A stretch of 48,882 nucleotides of DNA from Paucisalibacillus globulus DSM 18846 (GTDB lineage Bacteria > Bacillota > Bacilli > Bacillales > Amphibacillaceae), in assembly GCF_000482485.1 (NCBI RefSeq), contig NZ_KI519436.1:1-48882 (forward strand). Direction: 5' to 3'. Position numbers and translations under genes: made by a program. Positions within the stretch are counted from its first letter, which is position 1. The number at the start of each line of letters is the position of its first letter. Below, piece by piece: positions 19,985 through 28,593 of this stretch. The notes under the pieces were generated by a model that was not told the origin of the DNA, did not search any database, and saw only the letters and a program-made list of their open reading frames with translations.

Positions 19985-20158
19985 ATGGATGAGGAGCAAA
20001 GGTCATCAGTAACTTATTACGTAAAGCTGCAAATTGTAATAAGCGAAAGGGGACTTTGCCGAAATGGAGTTCTGTATGCAGGCGGTACTCTGTTGGATTG
20101 TATATTAAGAGTATACAGTCTGTCATTATTCTTCGTGATAATGGAGTGCTTCCACTTG
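19985..20158 (+). promoter_or_regulatory. Lysine riboswitch (L-box)
   Basis: L-box landmarks occur in order: GAGGAGCAAAGGTCATCAGTA (P1/P2 start), GCGAAAGGGGACTTTGCCGAA (the core corresponding to GAAAGGGGAGCGTCGCCGAAG of B. subtilis lysC), TGGATTG, then CAGTCTGTCATTATTC...GATAATGGAGTGCTTCC (P5 and closing P1 strand). It precedes a terminator hairpin and an aspartokinase gene, as in B. subtilis. Lysine binding should favour the terminator. An apparent ORF covering this stretch is a reading-frame accident. Confidence 0.93.
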
Positions 20159-20175
20159 TATATAGGGCAGATTAA

Positions 20176-20210
20176 AAAAACAAGTCGGAATTTCCGGCTT
20201 GTTTTTTGTT
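20176..20210 (+). terminator. Riboswitch expression-platform terminator
   Basis: AACAAGTCGGAA pairs with TTTCCGGCTTGTT and is followed by a T-run at 20202-20207. It is placed directly after the L-box aptamer, 100 nt before lysC. Confidence 0.9.
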
Positions 20211-20307
20211 TTATTCGGGGATATCCCTCGACAAAATCTAACAAAATTCGGGAAGTGACAGGCACCCAGAAAAACAGGGACCCAGACACAATGAAAGAGG
20301 GAAGTTT

Positions 20308-21510
20308 ATGAAAAGAAATGTGCTTAAGTTTGGTGGAACGAGTGTTAGTAGTTTGGGGAGGATTAAGGATATTGCGGATTATTTGAAGGTCCGTGTGAAT
20401 GAGGGGGAGCAGTTGATAGTTGTCGTTAGTGCGATGGGGAAAACGACAGATGCACTATTGGCCAATGTGCGTTCAATAACGAATTCGCCAAATGAGCAGG
20501 ATTTGGCTGTACTGTTAACAACTGGTGAGCAACAAACCATTTCCTATTTATCTATTATCCTGAATGATCTTGGAGTAAGTTCGAAGCCTCTTACGGGTTA
20601 TCAGGCTGGCATTGAAACGGTAGGACATCATTTGAAAAGTAAAATTTCGAAAATCAATACAAAGCTTTTTGAACAACTCTTTGATACATACGATGTGCTT
20701 ATTGTTGCAGGCTTTCAAGGTTTTAATACAGAAAATGAAATTACTACACTAGGGCGTGGCGGCTCTGATACAACGGCTGTCGCACTTGCTGCCGCACACA
20801 GTTGCCCATGTGAAATTTATACTGACGTTGCTGGGGTTTATAGTACGGATCCTCGAATCTTTCCACAAGCAAAGCGTCTCCAAGTTGTTTCTTATGAGGA
20901 AATGATGGAAATGAGTGCACTCGGTTCAGGAGTCCTTGTGTCTCGAAGTGTAGAAATTGCAAAGAACTATAACATTCCAATTTATATAGGTAAAACACTA
21001 TCGGAGGAGAAAGGAACATGGGTTATGTCAACTATAGAAATGCTAGAAAAAAAGGCGGTTACAGGTGTTGCGATTGATAAAGATATGATTCACGTGACAT
21101 TGAATTATCCTGTATTCGATACACATCTGCTGGATGAATTATTTATCCAGTTAGAACAAGAAGAAGTCAATGTCGATATGATTTCGCAGATTACGAACAA
21201 CGAAGGACTGCAACTGTCATTTACGATGAAAGACACGGAGGAACATCAAATTCAGAAAATCTTCTCTCATTTACAACAATATTACCCGGAACTCTATTTC
21301 AAAATTGAAAACCAATTTGTTAAAGTATCGGTAATTGGTTCAGGAATGCGTGATATGCCAGGTGTTGCTTCAAAAGTATTTCGTACTCTAATTGAATCAA
21401 ATATTCCATTTCATCAAGTTACGACTTCGGAAATCAGTATTTCCTATGTAGTAGATGTTAAAAACGGTGAAAAAGCTGTACAACTTTTGTGTAGTCGATT
21501 TGAATTATAA
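20308..21510 (+). CDS. lysC: Aspartokinase (lysine-regulated type)
   Basis: A 400-aa enzyme that phosphorylates L-aspartate, the first step to lysine, diaminopimelate, threonine and methionine. The kinase motif KFGGTSVSS is at residues 6-14, GRGGSDTTA mid-domain and YTDVAGVYSTDPR follow; two ACT domains fill the C-terminal third (VTGVAIDKDMIHVTL and VKVSVIGSGMRDMPGVA). GAGGGAAG precedes the ATG. Control by the L-box upstream supports a lysC-type role. No downstream partner gene shares the transcript. Confidence 0.94.
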   Translation: MKRNVLKFGGTSVSSLGRIKDIADYLKVRVNEGEQLIVVVSAMGKTTDALLANVRSITNSPNEQDLAVLLTTGEQQTISYLSIILNDLGVSSKPLTGYQAGIETVGHHLKSKISKINTKLFEQLFDTYDVLIVAGFQGFNTENEITTLGRGGSDTTAVALAAAHSCPCEIYTDVAGVYSTDPRIFPQAKRLQVVSYEEMMEMSALGSGVLVSRSVEIAKNYNIPIYIGKTLSEEKGTWVMSTIEMLEKKAVTGVAIDKDMIHVTLNYPVFDTHLLDELFIQLEQEEVNVDMISQITNNEGLQLSFTMKDTEEHQIQKIFSHLQQYYPELYFKIENQFVKVSVIGSGMRDMPGVASKVFRTLIESNIPFHQVTTSEISISYVVDVKNGEKAVQLLCSRFEL

Positions 21511-21578
21511 TTAAATTGATGCAAATATAGAAAAAAACTGCTCAGAGATTTTTTGAAAAATAAATTTACTAAAAACTC

Positions 21579-21607
21579 TTGCTTATTTTAAATTTATTAA
21601 CTATAAT
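21579..21607 (+). promoter_or_regulatory. SigA-type promoter of the Met T-box operon
   Basis: TTGCTT (21579-21584), 17 nt, TATAAT (21602-21607). It lies about 36 nt before the T-box stem I. Confidence 0.8.
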
Positions 21608-21642
21608 AAATTCAATATTTAAATTGAATTATTTTACTTTTA

Positions 21643-21888
21643 AAGACGATGAAAAGGAAAAGTAGGATTTAGTTATTTTACACAGAGAGCTTCGGTAGCT
21701 GAAAAGAAGCGAAAATACAAATCTGAACAATGGCCTTGGAGTTTTGTGCTGAACGTATCGATTGATATTAGTAGGTTACAACGAGATTTGGTGCTCGTTA
21801 TCAACACCACAGTATAAAGAGTTATTACAATTCGAGTACTTGATGAGGCTGTGTGTGTGAGCATGCAGTGAAGTAAGGTGGAACCACG
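21643..21888 (+). promoter_or_regulatory. T-box leader, specifier read as ATG (Met)
   Basis: Stem I starts at AAGACGATGAAAAGGAAAAGTAG, followed by the AG-bulge region CAGAGAGC...GCTGAAAAG. The specifier region reads GAACA-ATG-GCCTTGGAG, and ATG (21730-21732) is aligned by the two Thr T-boxes at 31.4-31.9 kb, where NNN is followed directly by ACCTTG(G/A)AG. The T-box sequence AAGGTGGAACCACG is at 21875-21888. Uncharged tRNA-Met would therefore promote readthrough. The downstream SAM-cleaving enzyme supports Met over alternative registers (AAT Asn, TGG Trp). Confidence 0.88.
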
Positions 21889-21892
21889 TATC

Positions 21893-21938
21893 AAACCACG
21901 TCCTTACCGATTTTTCGGTAATGGCGTGGTTTTTTTAT
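21893..21938 (+). terminator. T-box attenuator terminator
   Basis: AAACCACGTCCTTACCGA pairs imperfectly with CGGTAATGGCGTGGTTT around TTTTT and is followed by a long T-run. The ACCACG strand is complementary to the T-box region, as needed for the alternative antiterminator. Confidence 0.92.
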
Positions 21939-21968
21939 TTTTATTTACAACTATTGGAGGGGTAATTT

Positions 21969-22829
21969 ATGAGTAAACAACATTTAGTATTACAAACAGA
22001 TTTTGGACTTAGTGATGGTGCCGTTAGTGCCATGTATGGTGTAGCCCTGAGCGTTAACTCCGATTTAGGGGTTTATAATTTAACACACGAAATCCCGCAA
22101 CATAATATCTGGGAAGGATCCTATCGACTTTTCCAAACGGTCAATTACTGGCCAAAAGGAACCGTATTTGTATCGGTTGTCGACCCTGGAGTAGGAACAG
22201 ATCGCCTAAGTGTAGTAGTGAGAACGGCGAACAATCAATATATAGTTACTCCTGATAATGGAACGTTAACACATATTAAAGAAAGCGTTGGTATTGTTGA
22301 GGCGAGAATTATTGATGAGGAAGTAAACCGTCTACCAAATTCAGGTGAATCATATACTTTCCATGGTCGCGATGTATATGCCTATACTGGAGCTAGACTT
22401 GCTTCGGGGGTAATTACATATGAACAAGTAGGTCCATCATATGATGTAGATAAGCTTATTGAGTTACTACTAACAGAAGCCAGCTATACAGAAGAAGTAG
22501 TGACAGGAAATATTGATATACTAGATGTCCGGTTTGGAAACATATGGACGAATATTGGCCGTGATATTTTCAAAGAAATAGGAATTAGATATGGTGATGC
22601 CCTAGAGGTAACCATTGAGAATAATCGACGTCATATTTATAAGAATATTATTAAATTTGGTCGGTCCTTTGCCGATAGTAGGTTAGGGGAACCAATCTTG
22701 TTCGTCAATTCATTAGATAAAATTGGAGTAGCAATCAACCAGGGGTCATTTGCGAAGGCCTATCACATTGAGACAGGTGCTAACTGGAAAATAAGTATAC
22801 GTAAAGCACAGGGAATTAATTATAATTAA
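21969..22829 (+). CDS. SAM hydroxide adenosyltransferase (DUF62 family)
   Basis: A 286-aa member of the DUF62 / SalL-related family. Characterised members without halide preference hydrolyse S-adenosylmethionine to adenosine and L-methionine. Seen: the N-terminal Asp motif TDFGLSDG, the VDPGVG loop, TPDNGTLT and FHGRDVYAYTGARLASG. TTGGAGGGG precedes the ATG. It is the first gene behind the Met T-box and is followed by a full ECF transporter, so its product methionine fits the control signal. Halide versus water use cannot be decided by eye. Confidence 0.88.
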   Translation: MSKQHLVLQTDFGLSDGAVSAMYGVALSVNSDLGVYNLTHEIPQHNIWEGSYRLFQTVNYWPKGTVFVSVVDPGVGTDRLSVVVRTANNQYIVTPDNGTLTHIKESVGIVEARIIDEEVNRLPNSGESYTFHGRDVYAYTGARLASGVITYEQVGPSYDVDKLIELLLTEASYTEEVVTGNIDILDVRFGNIWTNIGRDIFKEIGIRYGDALEVTIENNRRHIYKNIIKFGRSFADSRLGEPILFVNSLDKIGVAINQGSFAKAYHIETGANWKISIRKAQGINYN

Positions 22830-22876
22830 TTTTCATAAATAAATACTATATAAAAAAATAAAAAGGGGAATATAAA

Positions 22877-23425
22877 ATGAAAAGACTTTCTATTAAAACT
22901 ATTGTGGCAATTGGTATTGGAGCAGCTGTGTTTTTCGTTTTAGCGAAGTTTGTCGCTATACCTACTGGAATACCAAATACAACGATTCAAACATCTTATG
23001 CATTTTTAGCTTTAATGGCAGTTGTTTTTGGACCAATTGCTGGGGCACTTATTGGATTTATTGGGCATACGTTAAATGATGCGTTATCTTACGGGTCCGT
23101 ATGGTGGAGCTGGGTTATTGTTTCATTATTTATTGGACTCTTTATTGGTCTTTTGGCAAGACGAATTGACGTAGGAAATGGAGAATTTGGTAAGAAACAA
23201 ATTATCTCTTTTAATGTCATTCAAGCAGTTATTCAAGCAATTGGCTGGGGTGTTCTTGCCCCAATATTGGATGTAATTATTTACGCAGAACCTGCTAACA
23301 AGGTGTTTGCACAAGGAATTTTCGCAGGTATTTCAAACATTATTACAGTTGGAATTATCGGTACAATATTATTAGCTGCCTATGCAAAAACCCGTACAAA
23401 AAGTAATAGTTTAACGAAAGAATAA
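22877..23425 (+). CDS. ECF transporter substrate-binding S component (UPF0397 family)
   Basis: A 182-aa integral membrane protein with about five to six spans. The opening [39 protein letters not shown] and [10 protein letters not shown] are characteristic of UPF0397 / COG4720 S components. It would bind the substrate and associate with the A1A2-T module encoded immediately after it. Members of this broad group have been linked by genome context to thiamine- or methionine-related ligands. Here a Met T-box and a SAM-cleaving enzyme favour a methionine or S-adenosyl compound, which is inference. Confidence 0.88.
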   Translation: MKRLSIKTIVAIGIGAAVFFVLAKFVAIPTGIPNTTIQTSYAFLALMAVVFGPIAGALIGFIGHTLNDALSYGSVWWSWVIVSLFIGLFIGLLARRIDVGNGEFGKKQIISFNVIQAVIQAIGWGVLAPILDVIIYAEPANKVFAQGIFAGISNIITVGIIGTILLAAYAKTRTKSNSLTKE

Positions 23426-23449
23426 GCGATTGACCTGAAGGAGTCTACC

Positions 23450-25171
23450 ATGAGAAAACCGATTATTGAGTTTAAGAATTTTTCATTCAAATATAAAAGT
23501 CAAATGGAACCAACATTACATCAAGTTAATTTAACGATATATGAAGGTGAAAAGGTAGTCATTGTTGGCCCATCAGGTTCTGGAAAGAGTACACTAGCCC
23601 ATTGTATTAATGGGCTAGTTCCATTCTCGTACCAAGGTGAAATAGAAGGGAACTTAACCATTAAAGGACAAGTTACGAAATCACTAGATTTATTTTCACT
23701 ATCAAAAATAGTGGGGACCGTTCTCCAGGATCCTGATGGACAATTTATAGGATTATCTGTTGGCGAGGATATCGCTTTTTCATTAGAGAATGAAGCTGTT
23801 CCACAAGAAAAGATGATTAGCCAAGTTGTTGATGTTTCGAAACTAGTGAACATGGAAGACAAGATTCAATCCTCTATTCATGAACTTTCAGGTGGCCAGA
23901 AACAACGTGTTTCATTAGCAGGAGTTATCGTTGAAGAAGTGGATATTTTGTTGTTTGATGAACCACTTGCTAATCTAGATCCTGCAACAGGTGAACAAGC
24001 AATGGCTCTGATAGATCAAATACAAAAAGAAACGAATACAACCGTTATTATAATTGAGCACCGGTTAGAGGATGTTTTAACACAGGATATTGATAGAGTA
24101 ATAGTTGTAAACGACGGACGTATAGTTAGTGATAGGAATCCAAATGAATTACTAGCCTCCAATGTCTTGGAATCTTGTAGTCTTAGAGAACCACTATATG
24201 TCAAAGCATTGAAATATGCTGGTTGTAAAGTGACACCAGAGATGCATTCAGCAAGTATTGAAACATTGGTGTTGGATGAAAGTAAGGACAAGCTTTTCGA
24301 ATGGTATGAAGCAACCATTCCAGCAACATATGAGAAAAAGGATTCTCCTATTCTCGAACTGCAAGATATAAATTTTTCCTATCATAAAGGTTTCCCCACT
24401 ATTCAAAACGTTTCCTTAACTATTCATAAAGGAGAAATGGTTAGTATTGTTGGAACAAATGGTGCTGGAAAATCCACTTTGTCCAAACTAATTTGCGGCT
24501 TTGAAAAAATCCAATCGGGAAAAATCCTTTATAAGGGAGAAGACATTACTGAGGATACGATTTATGAGCGTTCCAATCGAATTGGTATGGTTATGCAGAA
24601 CCCGAACCATATGATTTCTAAGCATATGATTTATGATGAAGTGGCACTAGGCTTGGTGATGCGCGGTGTACCAGAAGATGAGATTAAAAAGCGGGTAGAA
24701 GAAACACTTAAGGTCTGTGGGCTATATGGTTTTCGAAACTGGCCAATTTCCGCACTTAGCTTTGGACAAAAGAAGCGGGTAACCATTGCCTCTATATTAG
24801 TGCTTCAAACAGAAGTTCTGATTCTCGATGAACCAACGGCAGGTCAAGATTTACGTCACTATACGGAAATTATGGAATTTTTAACAGAACTAAATAGCCA
24901 AGGTGTAACTATTTTAATGATTACCCATGATATGCACTTGATGCTAGAGTATACATCGCGGGCTATTGCAATTGCTGATGGACAAGTTATTGCGGATAAT
25001 TCTGCTGTCAATATTTTGACCAATTCAGAAGTAGTAGAAAAGACAAATTTAAAAGTAACATCCCTTTTTGAGTTAGCTGTGAAAGCTGGAATTAATAAAC
25101 CAATAGATTTTGTATCAAGATTCATTGATTATGATAAGGAGGCACGGGTAACATGGCGCAAGAAATACTAA
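23450..25171 (+). CDS. ECF transporter ATPase, two fused ABC domains
   Basis: A 573-aa energy-coupling protein with duplicated ABC domains. Domain 1 has Walker A GPSGSGKST, signature LSGGQKQRVS and Walker B VDILLFDEP. Domain 2 has Walker A GTNGAGKST, a divergent signature LSFGQKKRVT and VLILDEPTAGQD. Such fused A1-A2 proteins (YkoD-like) power ECF importers. It lies between the S and T genes; its 3' end overlaps the T gene by 19 nt. Confidence 0.95.
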   Translation: MRKPIIEFKNFSFKYKSQMEPTLHQVNLTIYEGEKVVIVGPSGSGKSTLAHCINGLVPFSYQGEIEGNLTIKGQVTKSLDLFSLSKIVGTVLQDPDGQFIGLSVGEDIAFSLENEAVPQEKMISQVVDVSKLVNMEDKIQSSIHELSGGQKQRVSLAGVIVEEVDILLFDEPLANLDPATGEQAMALIDQIQKETNTTVIIIEHRLEDVLTQDIDRVIVVNDGRIVSDRNPNELLASNVLESCSLREPLYVKALKYAGCKVTPEMHSASIETLVLDESKDKLFEWYEATIPATYEKKDSPILELQDINFSYHKGFPTIQNVSLTIHKGEMVSIVGTNGAGKSTLSKLICGFEKIQSGKILYKGEDITEDTIYERSNRIGMVMQNPNHMISKHMIYDEVALGLVMRGVPEDEIKKRVEETLKVCGLYGFRNWPISALSFGQKKRVTIASILVLQTEVLILDEPTAGQDLRHYTEIMEFLTELNSQGVTILMITHDMHLMLEYTSRAIAIADGQVIADNSAVNILTNSEVVEKTNLKVTSLFELAVKAGINKPIDFVSRFIDYDKEARVTWRKKY

Positions 25172-25983
25172 GCTTTATCGAACGAAAATCGCCTGTTCAT
25201 TCCTTATCAGGGGCTACTAAATTAATTATTTTCATCTTATACTCAACAGCTGCAATGCTAACGTATGATACGAGGGTTCTTCTAGGGCTCTTAGTAATTA
25301 GTATTGCTATATTCATTGTTTCTAAGATTCGTATTCGAGAAATTGGGTTTATAATGGCATTTATTTTAGCTTTTTTGTTATTGAATAACATTGCAATCTA
25401 TATTTTTTCTCCGCAAGAAGGAGTGAAAATATATGGTTCAAGTCATGTATTATTTGAAATTGTGGGACGATACAATGTTACCTTGGAACAACTATTTTAT
25501 CATTTGAATATAACGTTAAAATACTTTGTTGTGATTCCAGCAGCTTTATTGTTTATAGTCACGACCCATCCAAGTGAATTCGCAGCATCACTAAATAAAA
25601 TTGGCGTGAACTATAAGATTGCCTACTCTGTTTCACTGGCACTACGCTACATCCCTGATATACAGCGCGATTTTCGTACAATTGCACAGGCGCAGCAAGC
25701 GAGAGGGATAGATATTTCGAGAAAAGAAAAGCTTTTGAAGAGGCTTAAGAATGCCTCATCCATTATATTTCCACTGATATTTTCAACACTCAATCGGATT
25801 GAGGTAATTAGTAATGCGATGGAACTAAGAAGGTTTGGAAAGAAGAAAAACCGAACTTGGTATAATGAAAAGCCATTTCGAAAAGCAGATTATATTGTTT
25901 TGGTTGCCGGAAGTTTAATATTAGTATTATCACTAGTTATTACTTTTTATGATGGAAGTCGTTTTTATAATCCATTTTTATAA
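25153..25983 (+). CDS. ECF transporter transmembrane T component
   Basis: A 276-aa membrane coupling subunit (CbiQ/YkoC-like). Membrane spans cluster in the first 160 residues. The coupling-helix motif AQQARGID is near residue 180, and a degenerate second motif MELRRFGK lies near residue 230. AAGGAGG precedes the ATG, inside the ATPase gene. With the two preceding genes it completes a dedicated (S-A1A2-T) ECF importer. No clear terminator follows. Confidence 0.94.
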   Translation: MAQEILSFIERKSPVHSLSGATKLIIFILYSTAAMLTYDTRVLLGLLVISIAIFIVSKIRIREIGFIMAFILAFLLLNNIAIYIFSPQEGVKIYGSSHVLFEIVGRYNVTLEQLFYHLNITLKYFVVIPAALLFIVTTHPSEFAASLNKIGVNYKIAYSVSLALRYIPDIQRDFRTIAQAQQARGIDISRKEKLLKRLKNASSIIFPLIFSTLNRIEVISNAMELRRFGKKKNRTWYNEKPFRKADYIVLVAGSLILVLSLVITFYDGSRFYNPFL

Positions 25984-26066
25984 TTAGGGCAAATGGGAAA
26001 TCCATATGCCTCTTTCTATTCCTATAGCAAAAGAGCTAAAGTAGTCTAGTCTAAGACAGTAAATTT

Positions 26067-26095
26067 TTGGAACTTTTAGAACCCAAATTTAATAT
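26067..26095 (+). promoter_or_regulatory. Candidate SigA-type promoter of the catalase gene
   Basis: TTGGAA (26067-26072), 17 nt, TAATAT (26090-26095), about 80 nt before the start codon. I saw no convincing SigB promoter or PerR box. Confidence 0.5.
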
Positions 26096-26174
26096 TCTTT
26101 CCCCATTAATCAGTATAGAAATTCCCCTTTTGGAAAAATTACCAAGTAGTATATAAATGAAAGGGAAATGTTCT

Positions 26175-28223
26175 ATGCATGAAAAAGATGAAGTGAATGA
26201 AAAGAGTAAACAACAGCAATTAGAGAATTTCAAAGTTAATGATTCAAGCCAAGATATGACAACCAATCAAGGGTTAAAATTATCTGAGGATGAATTTTCC
26301 TTAAAGGCTGGAGAACGGGGTCCCACTCTGATGGAGGACTTCCATTTTCGTGAAAAAATAACACATTTTGACCATGAACGTATTCCGGAAAGAGTTGTAC
26401 ATGCACGTGGATTCGCTGTCCATGGGGAGTTTGAAGCATATGAATCGATGGAAAAATATACAAAGGCGAAATTCTTATCTGAAGCAGGGAAAAAGACCCC
26501 TGTATTTGTCCGTTTTTCCACAGTGGTTGGGTCTCGAGGATCCGCTGATACAGTACGGGATGTACGTGGGTTTGCCACGAAGTTTTACACAGAAGAGGGA
26601 AATTATGATTTAGTGAACAATATTCACCCTGTATTTTTTATTCAGGATGGTATTAAATTTCCTGATATTGTACATGCCATAAAACCTGAACCACATAATG
26701 AGATTCCTCAAGCAACAGCGGCTCATGATACATTATGGGATTTTGTAGCGAATAATCAGGAGACAGCCAATCAAGTAATGTTCCTCATGTCTCCAAGAGG
26801 AGTGCCAAGAAGTTATCGAATGGTGGAAGGTTTCAGTATTAATACCTTTCGATTTGTGAATAAAGAAGGGGTTTCCCACTTTATAAGGCTCCATTGGAAG
26901 CCAAAACTTGGTGTACACTCTCTTGTTTGGGATGAAGCACAGAAAATTAGTGGCAAGGATCCAGATTTCCATCGTAGAGATATCTATGATGCAATTGAAA
27001 TGGGAAATTTTGTTGAGTATGAATTAGGTGTACAAATGATTGAGGAAAAAGATGAATTTGCCTTTGATTTTGATATATTAGACGCAACAAAGTTTTGGCC
27101 AGAAGAGGAAATACCGGTAAAAATTATAGGGAAGATGACATTAAATCAAAATGTTGATAACTTCTTTGCGGAAACGGAGCAAGTAGCTTTTCATCCCGGG
27201 CACGTGGTACCAGGAATTGACTTTACAAATGATCCACTATTACAAGGAAGATTATTTTCTTATACTGATACACAGTTAATTCGCCTTGGCGGACCTAACT
27301 TCCATGAGATTCCAATTAATAAGCCCGTTGTACAATTTTATAATAATCAGCGTGATGGATACCATCGCCAAACCATTAATAAAGGGCAAGTATCTTATCA
27401 TCGTAATTCTTTGGCGAATGATACCCCAACTCCTATAAGTGAGAGTAACGGTGGTTATGCCCATTATCAAGAAAAGATAGAAGGGAAGAAGGTACGTCAA
27501 AGGAGTGCAAGCTTCAATGATCATTTCTCTCAAGCAAAAATCTTTTGGAATAGTATGAGTGATCCAGAAAAAAAGCACACGATTGATGCTTTTAGCTTTG
27601 AAGTGGGACATGTGAAGGATATGAAGGTACGTCAACAAGTAGTGGATATGTTTGCTAATGTGGATGTAGGTTTAGCTACTCAAATCGCTCAAAACATTGG
27701 TGTAGAACCTCCTAAGGATGAACAAGTTACTAAAGAAACAAAGAGTTTTCCATCATTGAGTCAGCTGAATACGGTTAAGACTGCGGCAACCCGTAAAGTT
27801 GGTGTCATTCTAAATAAGGCCTTTAATGATAAAGAGGTAGTCGATATTTTGCATGGTCTCCATGCAGAGGGTGTAATTTATGAAATTATTAGTGAAAAGC
27901 AAGGGAAGGTAGTGGGAACAAGTGGTCAAGACTTAATGGTGAATCATACGTTTACAACTACTGATCCTGTATTATATGATGCGATATATGTTGCTTCAGG
28001 AGCGGAACAACATACTGAATTTCATAAGCATACAACCTATTACATAAAAGAGGCATATAAACATTACAAGCCTATTGCTGCTTCAAATGATGGAGTAATG
28101 TTCCTAGAGGAGAATAACTTTATTGGAAATCTAGGTGTAGTAGAAGGGTTAGGTGTTCCATTTGTAAAAGACTTTATTCAAGCAATTGCGGAACATCGTC
28201 ATTGGAATCGTAAAACAGTTTAG
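26175..28223 (+). CDS. katE: Large-subunit catalase (KatE / HPII-like)
   Basis: Haem catalase that decomposes hydrogen peroxide. The core shows the distal His segment [52 protein letters not shown], and the proximal haem Tyr segment [16 protein letters not shown]-terminal flavodoxin/GATase-like domain (from about [12 protein letters not shown]) marks the large clade. I chose ATG 26175 (682 aa) because AAGGGA lies upstream, instead of ATG 26157. In B. subtilis the equivalent enzyme is stress- and SigB-linked; no such control is evident here. Confidence 0.94.
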   Translation: MHEKDEVNEKSKQQQLENFKVNDSSQDMTTNQGLKLSEDEFSLKAGERGPTLMEDFHFREKITHFDHERIPERVVHARGFAVHGEFEAYESMEKYTKAKFLSEAGKKTPVFVRFSTVVGSRGSADTVRDVRGFATKFYTEEGNYDLVNNIHPVFFIQDGIKFPDIVHAIKPEPHNEIPQATAAHDTLWDFVANNQETANQVMFLMSPRGVPRSYRMVEGFSINTFRFVNKEGVSHFIRLHWKPKLGVHSLVWDEAQKISGKDPDFHRRDIYDAIEMGNFVEYELGVQMIEEKDEFAFDFDILDATKFWPEEEIPVKIIGKMTLNQNVDNFFAETEQVAFHPGHVVPGIDFTNDPLLQGRLFSYTDTQLIRLGGPNFHEIPINKPVVQFYNNQRDGYHRQTINKGQVSYHRNSLANDTPTPISESNGGYAHYQEKIEGKKVRQRSASFNDHFSQAKIFWNSMSDPEKKHTIDAFSFEVGHVKDMKVRQQVVDMFANVDVGLATQIAQNIGVEPPKDEQVTKETKSFPSLSQLNTVKTAATRKVGVILNKAFNDKEVVDILHGLHAEGVIYEIISEKQGKVVGTSGQDLMVNHTFTTTDPVLYDAIYVASGAEQHTEFHKHTTYYIKEAYKHYKPIAASNDGVMFLEENNFIGNLGVVEGLGVPFVKDFIQAIAEHRHWNRKTV

Positions 28224-28232
28224 TACGTTTAA

Positions 28233-28285
28233 GCCATTCATTCCTTCAAAGTCTGTGATTTTGTGGTGAATGAATGGCGTTTTAT
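28233..28285 (+). terminator. Catalase gene terminator
   Basis: GCCATTCATTC (28233-28243) pairs with GAATGAATGGC (28268-28278), followed by GTTTTATATTTC. Confidence 0.8.
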
Positions 28286-28455
28286 ATTTCAAAATAAAAT
28301 GGAAAATAGCAAATTAATGAATATTTTTATGAGATTGGAACGTATTGCTGATTATGAGTATGAAAATTAACTATCCGATTAATTAGAGAAATATACTTTT
28401 AGAAGTGATTGCACGTAGTTAGTTTTAATAATGAATCAATACTTATAAAAACATT

Positions 28456-28569
28456 TTGTGATTTATTTCACAAAAAAACATTGTATTTTAAATTAATTTA
28501 GTTTATAGTTTAATCATAATAGTAATTGTGATGTATATCACATACTTGTATTTGTGAAGTATATCACAA
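28456..28569 (+). promoter_or_regulatory. nox control region: promoter with three Rex/Fnr-type operators
   Basis: Three 18-bp sites fit TTGTGAA-N4-TTCACAA closely: TTGTGATTTATTTCACAA (28456-28473), TTGTGATGTATATCACAT (28526-28543) and TTGTGAAGTATATCACAA (28552-28569). A promoter TTGTAT (28481-28486), 17 nt, TATAGT (28504-28509) lies between the first and the other two. Two sites just downstream of the -10 fit repression, favouring Rex. All three also fit the Fnr/Crp pattern TGTGA-N6-TCACA, so that regulator cannot be excluded. Confidence 0.85.
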
Positions 28570-28593
28570 ATAAATTTAAAGGAGTTTTTTAAT

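Noticed and set aside
19985-20311. Open reading frame of 108 codons upstream of lysC
   Set aside because: It lies over the lysine riboswitch and its terminator. Structure and sequence landmarks explain the region, and the translation resembles nothing.
21673-21894. Minus-strand reading frame in the Met T-box region
   Set aside because: It covers T-box stems and the T-box consensus; a shadow of structured RNA.
26000-26174. PerR box or SigB promoter for the catalase gene
   Set aside because: Searched by eye and found no convincing match; only a SigA-type promoter candidate remained.
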